DNA of 64,000 nucleotides from positions 2,356,001-2,420,000 of the forward strand of contig NZ_CP095043.1 in assembly GCF_022919175.1 (NCBI RefSeq). The letters run 5' to 3'. The stretch is from Leucobacter rhizosphaerae. GTDB taxonomy: Bacteria > Actinomycetota > Actinomycetes > Actinomycetales > Microbacteriaceae. Both the position numbers and the translations under genes were made by a program. A model generated the notes under the pieces. The model was not told where the DNA came from. It was given only the letters and a program-made list of their open reading frames with translations, and ran no database searches. Shown here piece after piece: positions 8,371 to 15,888 of this stretch. Every line of letters starts with the position of its first letter. Within the stretch, counting starts at the first letter, position 1.

Positions 8371-9090
8371 ATGAGTACCCCAGTGAATACGCAGGCTTCG
8401 AGGCAGTCGGTCCCGGCGACCCGCGCGATCGCGGACACGCTCGTCGACCTGATCGAGCGCGAGGCCCGCGAGGGTGACCTGCTCCCGGGGCACTTCGTCG
8501 GCACGAAGAAGGAGCTCCTCGAGCGCTTCGGCGTGGCCCCCGCCACCCTCGGGGAGGCGATCCGCGTGCTCCGCAACCGCGGGGTCATCACCGTGAAGCC
8601 GGGTCCCGGCGGCGGCATCTTCCTCGCCGCGCAGTCGCCCATCACGCGACTCGGGCACAGCCTCATTCAGCTGGAGGCCACCGACGCGTCCGTTGAGGAC
8701 TGCCTCGGGATCACCGACTCGCTCGACCAGGAGGTCGTGCGCGACGCTGTGCGGTACAGGACGGCTCAGGACGCCGCCGACCTCGCCGCGATGCTCGTCG
8801 AACTCGAACGCGTGTGGGGCGACACGGATCTCGCGCAGCCGCTGAACTGGCGCCTGCACAAGCGCATCGCCGAGATCACCCCGAACCGCATTCTGAGCAT
8901 CGTCTACACGAACGTGGTCGACTACATCCTCACGCACCTCGACGGCGTGCCGAACGCTCCCGGGTTCTCGTCCACGTCGGAGGATCGCCTCGACGTGCAC
9001 CGCCGACTCGTGCAGGGGATCGTCGATCAGGATCTCGACACGGCGCTCGACGCCGTGCGCGACCACCGCACGGTGCTGTCGCGCAAATGA
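8371..9090 (+). CDS. GntR-family (FadR/FCD type) transcriptional regulator
   Basis: 239 residues. N-terminal winged helix (TKKELLERFGVAPATLGEAIRVLRNRGVITVKPGPGGGIFL) followed by a helical FCD effector domain with histidines (LHKRIAEITPNRI, DVHRRLVQGIVDQDLDTAL, RDHRTVLSRK). Members usually repress their catabolic neighbours and are released by a carboxylic acid ligand bound at a metal site. The start at 8371 is the first ATG after the S10 gene and is preceded by CGGAGAG. The stop overlaps the IclR start (ATGA). It is one of two candidates for binding the shared palindromes in this island. Confidence 0.85.
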   Translation: MSTPVNTQASRQSVPATRAIADTLVDLIEREAREGDLLPGHFVGTKKELLERFGVAPATLGEAIRVLRNRGVITVKPGPGGGIFLAAQSPITRLGHSLIQLEATDASVEDCLGITDSLDQEVVRDAVRYRTAQDAADLAAMLVELERVWGDTDLAQPLNWRLHKRIAEITPNRILSIVYTNVVDYILTHLDGVPNAPGFSSTSEDRLDVHRRLVQGIVDQDLDTALDAVRDHRTVLSRK

Positions 9091-9869
9091 CGAGCACCTC
9101 GGACGCAGCGGACGCCGAGACGTCGGCCGACGGGACGCGTGCGGTCGCCGCGCCGCAGTCCACGACGGTCTCCCGAGCGGTCCGGCTGCTGGGGCTCCTC
9201 GCCGAGCACCCGGAGGGTCTCACCATCACCGAACTCGCGGCCGCACTGCAGACGCAGCGCCCGCCGCTCTATCGCATCGCGAACAGCCTGCTCGACCGGA
9301 GGCTCATCCACCGGCGCGCGGACGCCCGGTATGTGCTCGGCGGTGGGCTGCTGGACCTCGCACTGCCGATGCAGCGCTCGCTCGAGGACGTGTTCGTCGA
9401 GCCGCTGCAACGCGCGGCGAACGCCGCCGCCGCGGGCGCGGTGCTGGTGCTCGAGGGAGCGGACGGGCTGGTCGCCGCGGTGTCGCAGTCGCCCGAGACG
9501 ACACAGTTGCACCTCGTGACCCCCGTCGGCCACCACTTCACGGAGGGGCCGATCGCACCCCGGCTCGCCATCGAGGCGCAGCGCCCCGCCGCGCGGGATC
9601 CCGAGTCGATGTCGGCTCTGCTCGATGAGGTGCGGGATCGCGGGTACGCGACCAGCGGCGGTGCGGCGTTCGCGGGCGCCTGGGCCGTCGCGTTCCCGGT
9701 GCAGCTGCCGGAACAGTACGGCCTCGCGTGCGCGATGCTCGTGACGCTCCAGGAACGGGACGAGGCCGGGGTGATCCGCGCCGGCGAGCGCATGGTCCAG
9801 GACATCGCGGCACGACTCACCGGGCTCGGGTTCACCGCCGCGGAGCGCCGCACCCCGGCTCGGGGGTGA
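9087..9869 (+). CDS. IclR-family transcriptional regulator
   Basis: 260 residues. The N-terminal helix-turn-helix (SRAVRLLGLLAEHPEGLTITELAAALQTQRPPLYRIANSLL, read by position) and the C-terminal GAF-like ligand domain (VLVLEGADGLVAAVSQSPETTQLHL) are those of IclR proteins, which often control aromatic degradation genes. It is translated from an ATG overlapping the GntR stop, so both regulators are made together. Two different one-component regulators in one operon suggest that two metabolites are sensed. The C-terminal glycine-rich tail is longer than needed for the fold. Confidence 0.84.
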   Translation: MTSTSDAADAETSADGTRAVAAPQSTTVSRAVRLLGLLAEHPEGLTITELAAALQTQRPPLYRIANSLLDRRLIHRRADARYVLGGGLLDLALPMQRSLEDVFVEPLQRAANAAAAGAVLVLEGADGLVAAVSQSPETTQLHLVTPVGHHFTEGPIAPRLAIEAQRPAARDPESMSALLDEVRDRGYATSGGAAFAGAWAVAFPVQLPEQYGLACAMLVTLQERDEAGVIRAGERMVQDIAARLTGLGFTAAERRTPARG

Positions 9870-9878
9870 GCGCTCCGC
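9840..9878. terminator. Possible terminator hairpin between convergent genes
   Basis: A 9-bp perfect inverted repeat, GCGGAGCGC (9840-9848) with GCGCTCCGC (9870-9878), spans the end of the iclR-like gene, with a loop of about 21 nt. The gene end and the convergent aminotransferase end are only 21 bp apart. The long loop makes this a weak call. Confidence 0.35.
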
Positions 9879-9890
9879 GCGGCGGCGGGA

Positions 9891-11000
9891 TCAGACCGCG
9901 ACCGCGACCAGTCCGCCGGTGATTCCCGCGGCGGCCAGCTCGCCCGCCGCTGCGACGAGCCGATCGTTCGCCTCGACCTCGCCGATCGTGGCGCGCAGGC
10001 CCTCGCCGGGGAAGGGGCGCACCAGGATCCCGTGGCGCTCCAGGATCTCCGCGGCGGCGGCGGTGTCGTCGCCGAGCGGGAACCAGATGAAGTTGCCCTG
10101 CGACTCGGGGAGCCGCCAGCCGCCGGCCGTCAGGGCGCCGAGCACGCGGGCGCGCTCGGCGATGAGCGCGTCGACCCGCACCTGGAGCTCCGCCTCCGCC
10201 TCGAGCGACGCGGTGGCGGCCCGCTGTGCCAGGCTCGTGACGCCGAACGGCAGTGCGACCTTCCGCATCGCCTGCGCCAGCGGCTCGGGGGCGATGGCGT
10301 ATCCGACCCGGATGCCCGCGAGCCCGTAGGCCTTGGAGAAGGTGTGCGCCACCGCCACGTTCGGGTAGCGGCGGAAGAGCTCCACGCCCGTCGGAGCATC
10401 CTCCTGCTCGTTGAAGTGCTGGTACGCCTCGTCGATCACGACGACGATGTCGCTCGGCACCCGGTCGAGGAAGCGGACCAGCTCGGCGTTGCTCACGGTG
10501 GTGCCGGTGGGGTTGTTGGGGTTGCAGACGATGATGAGTCGGGTGCGGTCCGTGATGGCCGCGGCCATGGCGTCGAGATCGTGCCGGTGCTCGGCGGTGA
10601 GCGGCACGTGCACCGACTCGGCGCCCGCGGCCCGGACCAGCATCGGATACGCCTCGAAGGATCGCCAGGCGAACAGCACCTCGTCGCCCGGACCCGCGGT
10701 GGCGCGCATGAGCTGCGACACGATCTCGACCGAGCCGCTTCCGAGCACGACGTTCGACGTGTCGACGCCGTACCGCGCGGCGATCGCCCCGCTGAGATCC
10801 GCGGCCGAGGAATCGGGGTAGCGGTTGATGCCGCTCAGCAGGTCGGCGATGGCGGTGGCGACCGAGGGGAGCGCCGGGTAGGGGTTCTCGTTCGAGGAGA
10901 GCTTGAACACGGGACCGTCGGCGGCCTCGGTCGGGGCGGCCTTCCCCTGGCGGTAGCTCGGGAGCGCGTCGAGGTCGGGGCGGAGGCGGAGGTCGGTCAT
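9891..11000 (-). CDS. HisC/Pat-like PLP-dependent aminotransferase
   Basis: 369 residues, class I/II fold. Visible family motifs are KLSSNENPYPALPS, the substrate/phosphate region VLGSGSVEIV, NPNNPTGT, the cofactor Asp in VVIDEAYQHF, the Schiff-base Lys in HTFSKAYGLAGIRVGYAI, and the C-terminal Arg in LRATIGEVEAN. The sequence matches the histidinol-phosphate/aromatic aminotransferase subgroup common in actinobacteria. No his genes are nearby, and the gene lies among catabolic genes, so amino acid (probably aromatic) transamination to a 2-oxo acid is more likely than histidine synthesis. It is divergent from the second S10 gene across a shared operator region. Confidence 0.84.
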   Translation of the reverse strand: MTDLRLRPDLDALPSYRQGKAAPTEAADGPVFKLSSNENPYPALPSVATAIADLLSGINRYPDSSAADLSGAIAARYGVDTSNVVLGSGSVEIVSQLMRATAGPGDEVLFAWRSFEAYPMLVRAAGAESVHVPLTAEHRHDLDAMAAAITDRTRLIIVCNPNNPTGTTVSNAELVRFLDRVPSDIVVVIDEAYQHFNEQEDAPTGVELFRRYPNVAVAHTFSKAYGLAGIRVGYAIAPEPLAQAMRKVALPFGVTSLAQRAATASLEAEAELQVRVDALIAERARVLGALTAGGWRLPESQGNFIWFPLGDDTAAAAEILERHGILVRPFPGEGLRATIGEVEANDRLVAAAGELAAAGITGGLVAVAV

Positions 11001-11045
11001 GAGGTTGGTGCTCCTTCGATCGGGCGGTTCGGGGCGGTGCCCGCA

Positions 11046-11088
11046 TTGACGTGGCGGGCCGCAAATCCTAAAATCTCAATTGATTATA
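11046..11088 (+). promoter_or_regulatory. Promoter and shared half-site upstream of the second S10 gene
   Basis: TTGACG (11046-11051), a 17-bp spacer and TAAAAT (11069-11074) form a good vegetative-type promoter for the + strand S10 gene. AATTGATTATA (11078-11088) follows at the expected transcription start and matches the half-site found at the other island promoters. Its reverse complement contains TATAAT, which could also serve as the -10 of the divergent aminotransferase gene. Confidence 0.55.
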
Positions 11089-11117
11089 ACCATTTGTCTG
11101 AAAATGCGGAGGATCGT

Positions 11118-12578
11118 GTGACACACATCGACGACTGGACCCTGGGCGCGCACGAGTTCGTGGCCGGCATCGACGCGAACGGCGGCGCCGGCGCGCGCTT
11201 CACCGGTCACCTCGAGCGCCACGCGGTGCGGGCCGGAGACGGCTCGCCGATCGGCTCGGCGTTCACGACGACGTATCTGCTCGGTCCCGCTGCGGGATCG
11301 GAGCGGCCGGTCACGTTTGTGTTCAACGGGGGCCCCGGGGTCTCGTCGGTGTGGCTGCACTTCGGCGGGGTCGGGCCGTATCGGGTCGCCGTGCCGACCG
11401 CGCTGCGCGAGGGGATCCTGCCGCCGTACCGACTCGAGGAGAATCCGGGCAGCCTGCTCGCCGCGACCGACCTCGTGTTCATCGATCCGATCCGCACCGG
11501 CTACGGCGCGCTCGACGACGGCGCCGACCCCGCGCTCGTCGCCGGAGTCGAGGGCGACGTCGCGCACGTGGCCGACATCATCCTCGCGTGGCTGGAGCGC
11601 CACGGCCGCCTCGGGAGTCGGGTCTTCCTGGTGGGAGAGAGCTACGGGACGATCCGGGCCTCGCTCCTCGCGACGCGGCTGCTCGGTCGCGACAACAGCG
11701 TCGCGGTCGAAGGAGTGGCGCTCATCGGCCAGGCCCTCAACGTGCAGGAGACCACCCAGCGGCCGGGCAACGTGGTCGGGTTCGTGGCTGCCGTGCCCTT
11801 CCTCGCCGCGACGGCGCACTTCCACGGCCGTGGGGCGAACGGCGGTCGTCCGCTCGCGGAGGTGGTCGAGGCCGCGCATCGCTGGTCGCTTGAGCGGCTC
11901 GGGCCGGTGCTGCTGCGCGGGGACCAGGTGCCGCCCGCGGAGCTCGCCGAGGTCGCGGCGGAGTTCGCGGGCTTCTGCGGGCTGCCGCAGGAGGAGCTGG
12001 TGCGACGACGCCTGCGGGTGTCGAAGGAGGACTACCGGCGGATGCTGCTGGCAGACGAGGGTGCGGTCCTCGGCCTCACCGACACGCGGTACACCCTGCC
12101 GACGGCCGTTCCCGGCGTCGCCGGGCCCGAGTTCGAGCCGACGTCGGTCCACCTCGACGCCGCGTACACGGCCATCAGCCACCGCTTCTTCGTGGAGTCG
12201 CTCGGCGCCCCCGCGCACGTGCGCTACCGGCTCGCCGACCCCACCACGCACGAGGGGTGGGACTACCAGGAGGCGAGCTCGGTGGGCGCGTTCGGGGGGA
12301 GCCCGATGCCGTCTCCCTTCGCGCTCTTCGACTACCCGGCCCACCTCCGCTCCTGGATGCGCGTGAACCCCGGCGCGCGGCTGTTCGTCGGCACGGGCCA
12401 CTACGACTCGCTCACGACGGTCGGCGCCGCGCGGCATCTCCTCGCGCAGAACGGGCTGCCCGGGGACCGGGTCCTCGAGCGCCACTACGAGGGCGGGCAC
12501 ATGATGTACACGGATCCCGCGGCGGCGGCGCGATTGGGCGCGGATCTGCGGGAGTTCATCGCGGATGGGAGCCGCTAG
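11118..12578 (+). CDS. Peptidase S10 (serine carboxypeptidase)-like hydrolase, copy 2
   Basis: 486 residues from GTG 11118, preceded by GCGGAGGA. It has the same S10 elements as copy 1: FVFNGGPGVSSVWLHFGG, nucleophile Ser175 in GESYGT, Asp430 in GHYDSLTT and His461 in EGGHMMY. The two proteins differ strongly outside these motifs (for example PIRTGYGAL against AVGTGYSRL), so they are old paralogues with probably different substrate preference. There is no signal peptide. It lies upstream of the ThDP enzyme and the ALDH, each with its own promoter, and fits hydrolysis of an imported peptide or amide inside the cell. Confidence 0.85.
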   Translation: MTHIDDWTLGAHEFVAGIDANGGAGARFTGHLERHAVRAGDGSPIGSAFTTTYLLGPAAGSERPVTFVFNGGPGVSSVWLHFGGVGPYRVAVPTALREGILPPYRLEENPGSLLAATDLVFIDPIRTGYGALDDGADPALVAGVEGDVAHVADIILAWLERHGRLGSRVFLVGESYGTIRASLLATRLLGRDNSVAVEGVALIGQALNVQETTQRPGNVVGFVAAVPFLAATAHFHGRGANGGRPLAEVVEAAHRWSLERLGPVLLRGDQVPPAELAEVAAEFAGFCGLPQEELVRRRLRVSKEDYRRMLLADEGAVLGLTDTRYTLPTAVPGVAGPEFEPTSVHLDAAYTAISHRFFVESLGAPAHVRYRLADPTTHEGWDYQEASSVGAFGGSPMPSPFALFDYPAHLRSWMRVNPGARLFVGTGHYDSLTTVGAARHLLAQNGLPGDRVLERHYEGGHMMYTDPAAAARLGADLREFIADGSR

Positions 12579-12588
12579 TTTCGGCGTC

Positions 12589-12624
12589 TTGCACTAATTC
12601 AATGTAACGAATATATTGATTACA
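12589..12624 (+). promoter_or_regulatory. Promoter with 22-bp palindromic operator for the ThDP enzyme/ALDH operon
   Basis: TTGCAC (12589-12594), 17 bp, then TATATT (12612-12617) make a clear -35/-10 pair. The -10 box is the centre of a 22-bp near-perfect palindrome, 12603-12624 (arms TGTAA/TTACA, centre AATATATT). Its right half TATTGATTACA matches the island half-site. Binding here would block polymerase directly. Confidence 0.65.
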
Positions 12625-12650
12625 TCGTCAGTATCCGTGAGAGGACCCGA

Positions 12651-14321
12651 ATGACCCAGCAGACCGGAGGAGATCTCCTCGCCGAATCCCTGATCGCCCA
12701 GGGGGTCGACCGCATCTTCGGGATCCCCGGGGTGCAGCTCGACGCGGCGGCCGACGCGCTCCACGCGCGCGCCGACCAGATCGACTTCATCTGCGCGCGC
12801 AACGAGCAGGCCACGACCTACATGGCCGACGGCTACGCGCGCAGCACCGGCCGGGTCGGCGTGGCCATGGTCGTGCCGGGCCCCGGCGTGCTCAATGCGC
12901 TCGCCGGCCTCGCGACGGCGTACTCGGCGAATTCACCGGTGCTGCTCATCGCGGGCCAGATCGATTCGCAGGCCATCGGCAAGGGGCTCGGCGCCCTGCA
13001 CGAGATCCCGGATCAGACCGGCGTGCTCGAGCGCCTCACGAAGTGGACCGGGATCGCCCGGAGCGCCGACGAGATCCCGGGCCTCGTCGCGGAGGCTTTC
13101 CGCCAGCTCCGCTCGGGTCGACCGCGGCCGGTGGCGCTCGAGGTGCCGCCGGACGTGCTCGCCGCGTTCTCCGACGCCGCGATCGCCCCGTACGTCGAGC
13201 CGGCCCCGCAGCTGCCGCCGGCCGGGGACATCGCTCGCGCCGCCGAGCTGCTCGCGGAGGCGAAGGCCCCGCTGATCGTCGTGGGCGGGGGCGTGCTCGC
13301 GAGTGGTGCGTCCGAGGAGTTGGTGGCGCTCGCCGAGCGCCTCGAGGCTCCGGTGCTCATGACCGAGAACGGGCGCGGCGCGATCGACGCCCGGCACCGC
13401 CTGGCGTTCGACGCGCTGGCGCTGCGCGAGTTGCGCGAACGCGCGGACCTCGTGCTCGCGGTCGGTACCCGGTTCGTGTCGACGTTCGGGACCCAGGTCG
13501 ACGTGGGCGACGCGCAGGTGATCCTGCTGAACGCGGAGGAGGCCGATCTGCACGGACCGCGCGCGGCCGCGGTGCGCATCCACGGCGACGCGAAGCTCGG
13601 GCTGGCCGAGCTGCTCGCCGCGGTGCCGGCGGGGCAGGCGGAGCGGCGCGACGAGGAGCTGGATCGCACCCGCGCGTGGGTCACCGAGCGATTCGATGAC
13701 ATCTCGCCGCAGCGCGAATACCTCGAGGTGATCCGCGCGGCGCTGCCCGACAACGGCGTCTTCGTCAGCGAGTTCACCCAGGTCGGCTACGCCGCGAGCG
13801 CCTGTTACCCGGCGCACGATCCCCGAACCTACATCGGGCCGGGGTACCAAGGCACCCTCGGGTACGGCTTCGCCACCGCGCTCGGCGTCAAGGCGGCCGA
13901 CCCGGAGCGCGCGGTGATCTCCGTGAACGGCGACGGCGGATTCTCCTGGACCCTGCAGGAGCTCTCGACCGCGAAGCGCTACGGGCTCGGGCTCGTCACC
14001 ATCGTGTTCCACGACGGCTTCTACGGCAACGTGCGCCGCATCCAGAAGAACCGGTACGGCGCCCGCTTCTTCGCGAGCGACCTCACGAACCCCGACTACC
14101 AGGCGCTGGCCGCAGCCTTCGGCATCCGGTCCGCGAAGGCGTACTCGCCCGCGGAACTCGCCGAGATCCTCGCCGAAGCAGTGCCGGCGAACGAGCCGAT
14201 CCTTATCGAGGTGCCCGTGGGCGAGTTCCCGTCGCCGTGGCACCTGATCCACGAGGGGATCCCGAGTCCGGCGCCCCTGGCGCCCGACGCCCACGTGGTG
14301 CCCGTGCAGGACCGGCGATGA
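12651..14321 (+). CDS. Thiamine-diphosphate-dependent decarboxylase/lyase, acetolactate-synthase-like
   Basis: 556 residues, the length of the IlvB/benzoylformate decarboxylase superfamily. The N-terminal domain has FGIPGVQLDAAADAL and the catalytic Glu in ARNEQATTYMADGYAR; the C-terminal ThDP domain has GYQGTLGYGFATALGVKAA and the Mg/ThDP motif beginning NGDGGF. The second part of that motif reads FHDGFYGNV instead of the usual NN. No IlvN small subunit or ilvC is near, so a catabolic 2-oxo acid decarboxylase or carboligase is more likely than branched-chain synthesis. It overlaps an aldehyde dehydrogenase by ATGA, which fits 2-oxo acid to aldehyde to acid. Substrate inferred from neighbours only. 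Confidence 0.83.
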   Translation: MTQQTGGDLLAESLIAQGVDRIFGIPGVQLDAAADALHARADQIDFICARNEQATTYMADGYARSTGRVGVAMVVPGPGVLNALAGLATAYSANSPVLLIAGQIDSQAIGKGLGALHEIPDQTGVLERLTKWTGIARSADEIPGLVAEAFRQLRSGRPRPVALEVPPDVLAAFSDAAIAPYVEPAPQLPPAGDIARAAELLAEAKAPLIVVGGGVLASGASEELVALAERLEAPVLMTENGRGAIDARHRLAFDALALRELRERADLVLAVGTRFVSTFGTQVDVGDAQVILLNAEEADLHGPRAAAVRIHGDAKLGLAELLAAVPAGQAERRDEELDRTRAWVTERFDDISPQREYLEVIRAALPDNGVFVSEFTQVGYAASACYPAHDPRTYIGPGYQGTLGYGFATALGVKAADPERAVISVNGDGGFSWTLQELSTAKRYGLGLVTIVFHDGFYGNVRRIQKNRYGARFFASDLTNPDYQALAAAFGIRSAKAYSPAELAEILAEAVPANEPILIEVPVGEFPSPWHLIHEGIPSPAPLAPDAHVVPVQDRR

Positions 14322-15763
14322 TCGCTCGGCACCTCATCGACGGGCGGTGGAGCCCGAGCGAGGGTCGCCCTAGCCTCGCCGTCATCAACCCGGCGGACGA
14401 CACCGAGGTCGGACGCGTGCTGCTCGGCGACGCAGCCGATGTGGATCTCGCGGTGGCGGCTGCGTCGCGCGCACTCCCGGCGTGGCGGTCGACCCCGATG
14501 ACGGAGCGCATCGCGATCGTGGAGCGGGTGAGCGACGGGATCGCCGCGCAGCGCGAGCGGCTCGCACGCACGCTGACCCGCGAGATGGGGTCGCCGATCG
14601 CCTTCGCGCGGGCGGCCCAGGTGGGGGTGGCGCTCGCGGACATCGCCGAGCTCATCGCCGCGGCGCGTGCGCACGTCGACCGGTCCGCCGTGTCGCGGTC
14701 GCTCGTGGTGTCGGAGCCGGCCGGGGTCGTCGCCGCGATCACGCCGTGGAACTTCCCGCTGCACCAGATCGTGCTCAAGGTGGTCGCCGCGATGCTCGCG
14801 GGCTGCACGGTCGTGCTGAAGCCGAGTGAGGTCGCGCCGCTCAACGCGGTGATCCTCGGCGAGATCTTCTCCGAGGCCGGTGTGCCCGACGGGGTCATCA
14901 ACATCGTGTTCGGCGACGGCCCGGGGGTCGGAGCGCCGCTCGCGGCGCACCCCGACGTCGACCTGGTGACGTTCACCGGCTCGCGCGACGTCGGCGCGCG
15001 GATCGCCGAGGCGGCCGCCGCGACGATCACGAAGGTCGCGCTGGAGCTCGGGGGAAAGTCGGCGGCCATCATGCTCGACGACGCCCCCATCGCCGACGCC
15101 GCAGCGGGGGTCGTGCGCTCCTGCTTCGCGAACACCGGCCAGACCTGCGCCGCGCTCACCCGAGTGCTCGTGCCGCGGGCGCAGCAGGCGGAGTGGGAGC
15201 GGGCGCTCGTCGAGGCCGGCCGGAGCTGGATCCCCGGTGATCCGGAGGACGAGAACACGGTGCTCGGCCCGCTCGCCTCGAGCCTCCAACGGGATCGGGT
15301 GCGCGCGCACCTCGCGCACGCGGTCGCGGACGGCGCCGTGCCGCTCCTGGGGCTCGCGGGCGACCCTGCCGACTCCGCTGTCCCCGCGGTTCCCGCTGTC
15401 GGCGCGTGGCAGGAGCCGGTGATCCTGGGCGGGGTCACCCCCGAGATGCGGGTGTTCCGGGACGAGGTCTTCGGACCCGTGCTCACGGTCTCGGTCTACG
15501 ACACGGATGCGGAGGCGATCGAGCTCGCCAATGACAGCGACTACGGGCTCTCCGGCGGGGTCTGGTCCGCCGACACCGACCGTGCCATCGCAGTCGCACT
15601 GCAGGTGCGCACTGGCACGATTGGGATCAACGGGGAGGGGCTCGATGTCGGAGCCCCGTTCGGCGGGGTGAAGCAGTCGGGCATCGGCCGGGAGTGCGGG
15701 GTCCTCGGCTTCGAGGAGTTCCTCGAGACCAAGTCTGTGATGGGCGCGTCGGGCACGCTGTGA
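14318..15763 (+). CDS. NAD(P)-dependent aldehyde dehydrogenase
   Basis: 481 residues, normal for the ALDH superfamily. Key elements are TPWNFPLHQIV (cofactor site), the general base Glu243 in LELGGK, the nucleophile Cys277 in NTGQTCAAL, and EVFGPVLTV. The ATG overlaps the ThDP enzyme's stop, so the pair is translationally coupled; the likely job is to oxidise the aldehyde made by that enzyme. The C-terminus (GGVKQSGIGRECGVLGFEEFLETK) is typical. No signal peptide. Substrate not determinable; an arylacetaldehyde is plausible if the cluster degrades aromatic amino acids. Confidence 0.88.
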   Translation: MIARHLIDGRWSPSEGRPSLAVINPADDTEVGRVLLGDAADVDLAVAAASRALPAWRSTPMTERIAIVERVSDGIAAQRERLARTLTREMGSPIAFARAAQVGVALADIAELIAAARAHVDRSAVSRSLVVSEPAGVVAAITPWNFPLHQIVLKVVAAMLAGCTVVLKPSEVAPLNAVILGEIFSEAGVPDGVINIVFGDGPGVGAPLAAHPDVDLVTFTGSRDVGARIAEAAAATITKVALELGGKSAAIMLDDAPIADAAAGVVRSCFANTGQTCAALTRVLVPRAQQAEWERALVEAGRSWIPGDPEDENTVLGPLASSLQRDRVRAHLAHAVADGAVPLLGLAGDPADSAVPAVPAVGAWQEPVILGGVTPEMRVFRDEVFGPVLTVSVYDTDAEAIELANDSDYGLSGGVWSADTDRAIAVALQVRTGTIGINGEGLDVGAPFGGVKQSGIGRECGVLGFEEFLETKSVMGASGTL

Positions 15764-15790
15764 CCGGATTCGCAGCCGCCCGAAATCAAG

Positions 15791-15840
15791 TTGTTACTTC
15801 GCAAGACTGTACTTATTACGAATATTCATAATAATGAATT
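15791..15840 (+). promoter_or_regulatory. Promoter with large palindromic operator for the peptide-importer operon
   Basis: TTGTTA (15791-15796), 17 bp, TATTAC (15814-15819) form a promoter. The -10 lies inside a 22-bp palindrome, 15813-15834 (arms TTATTA/TAATAA, centre GAATATTC, one mismatched pair). A further half-site, AATTCATTATT on the minus strand (15840-15830), adjoins it. This is the best example of the shared island operator. Confidence 0.65.
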
Positions 15841-15888
15841 AGTGACATCTCGCAGCGACGTGAGATGCCCAACAGAGAGGAACACGCA

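Noticed and set aside
9891..11000. Calling the aminotransferase HisC in histidine synthesis.
   Set aside because: No his genes are near, and its neighbours and shared operator are catabolic.
10032..11117. A long + strand frame running into the second S10 gene.
   Set aside because: The part before GTG 11118 is antisense to the aminotransferase gene; S10 homology and the ribosome site begin at 11118.
12651..14321. Calling the ThDP enzyme IlvB (acetolactate synthase).
   Set aside because: There is no small-subunit or ilvC gene, it is coupled to an ALDH, and its ThDP motif lacks the usual NN, so only a family-level call was kept.
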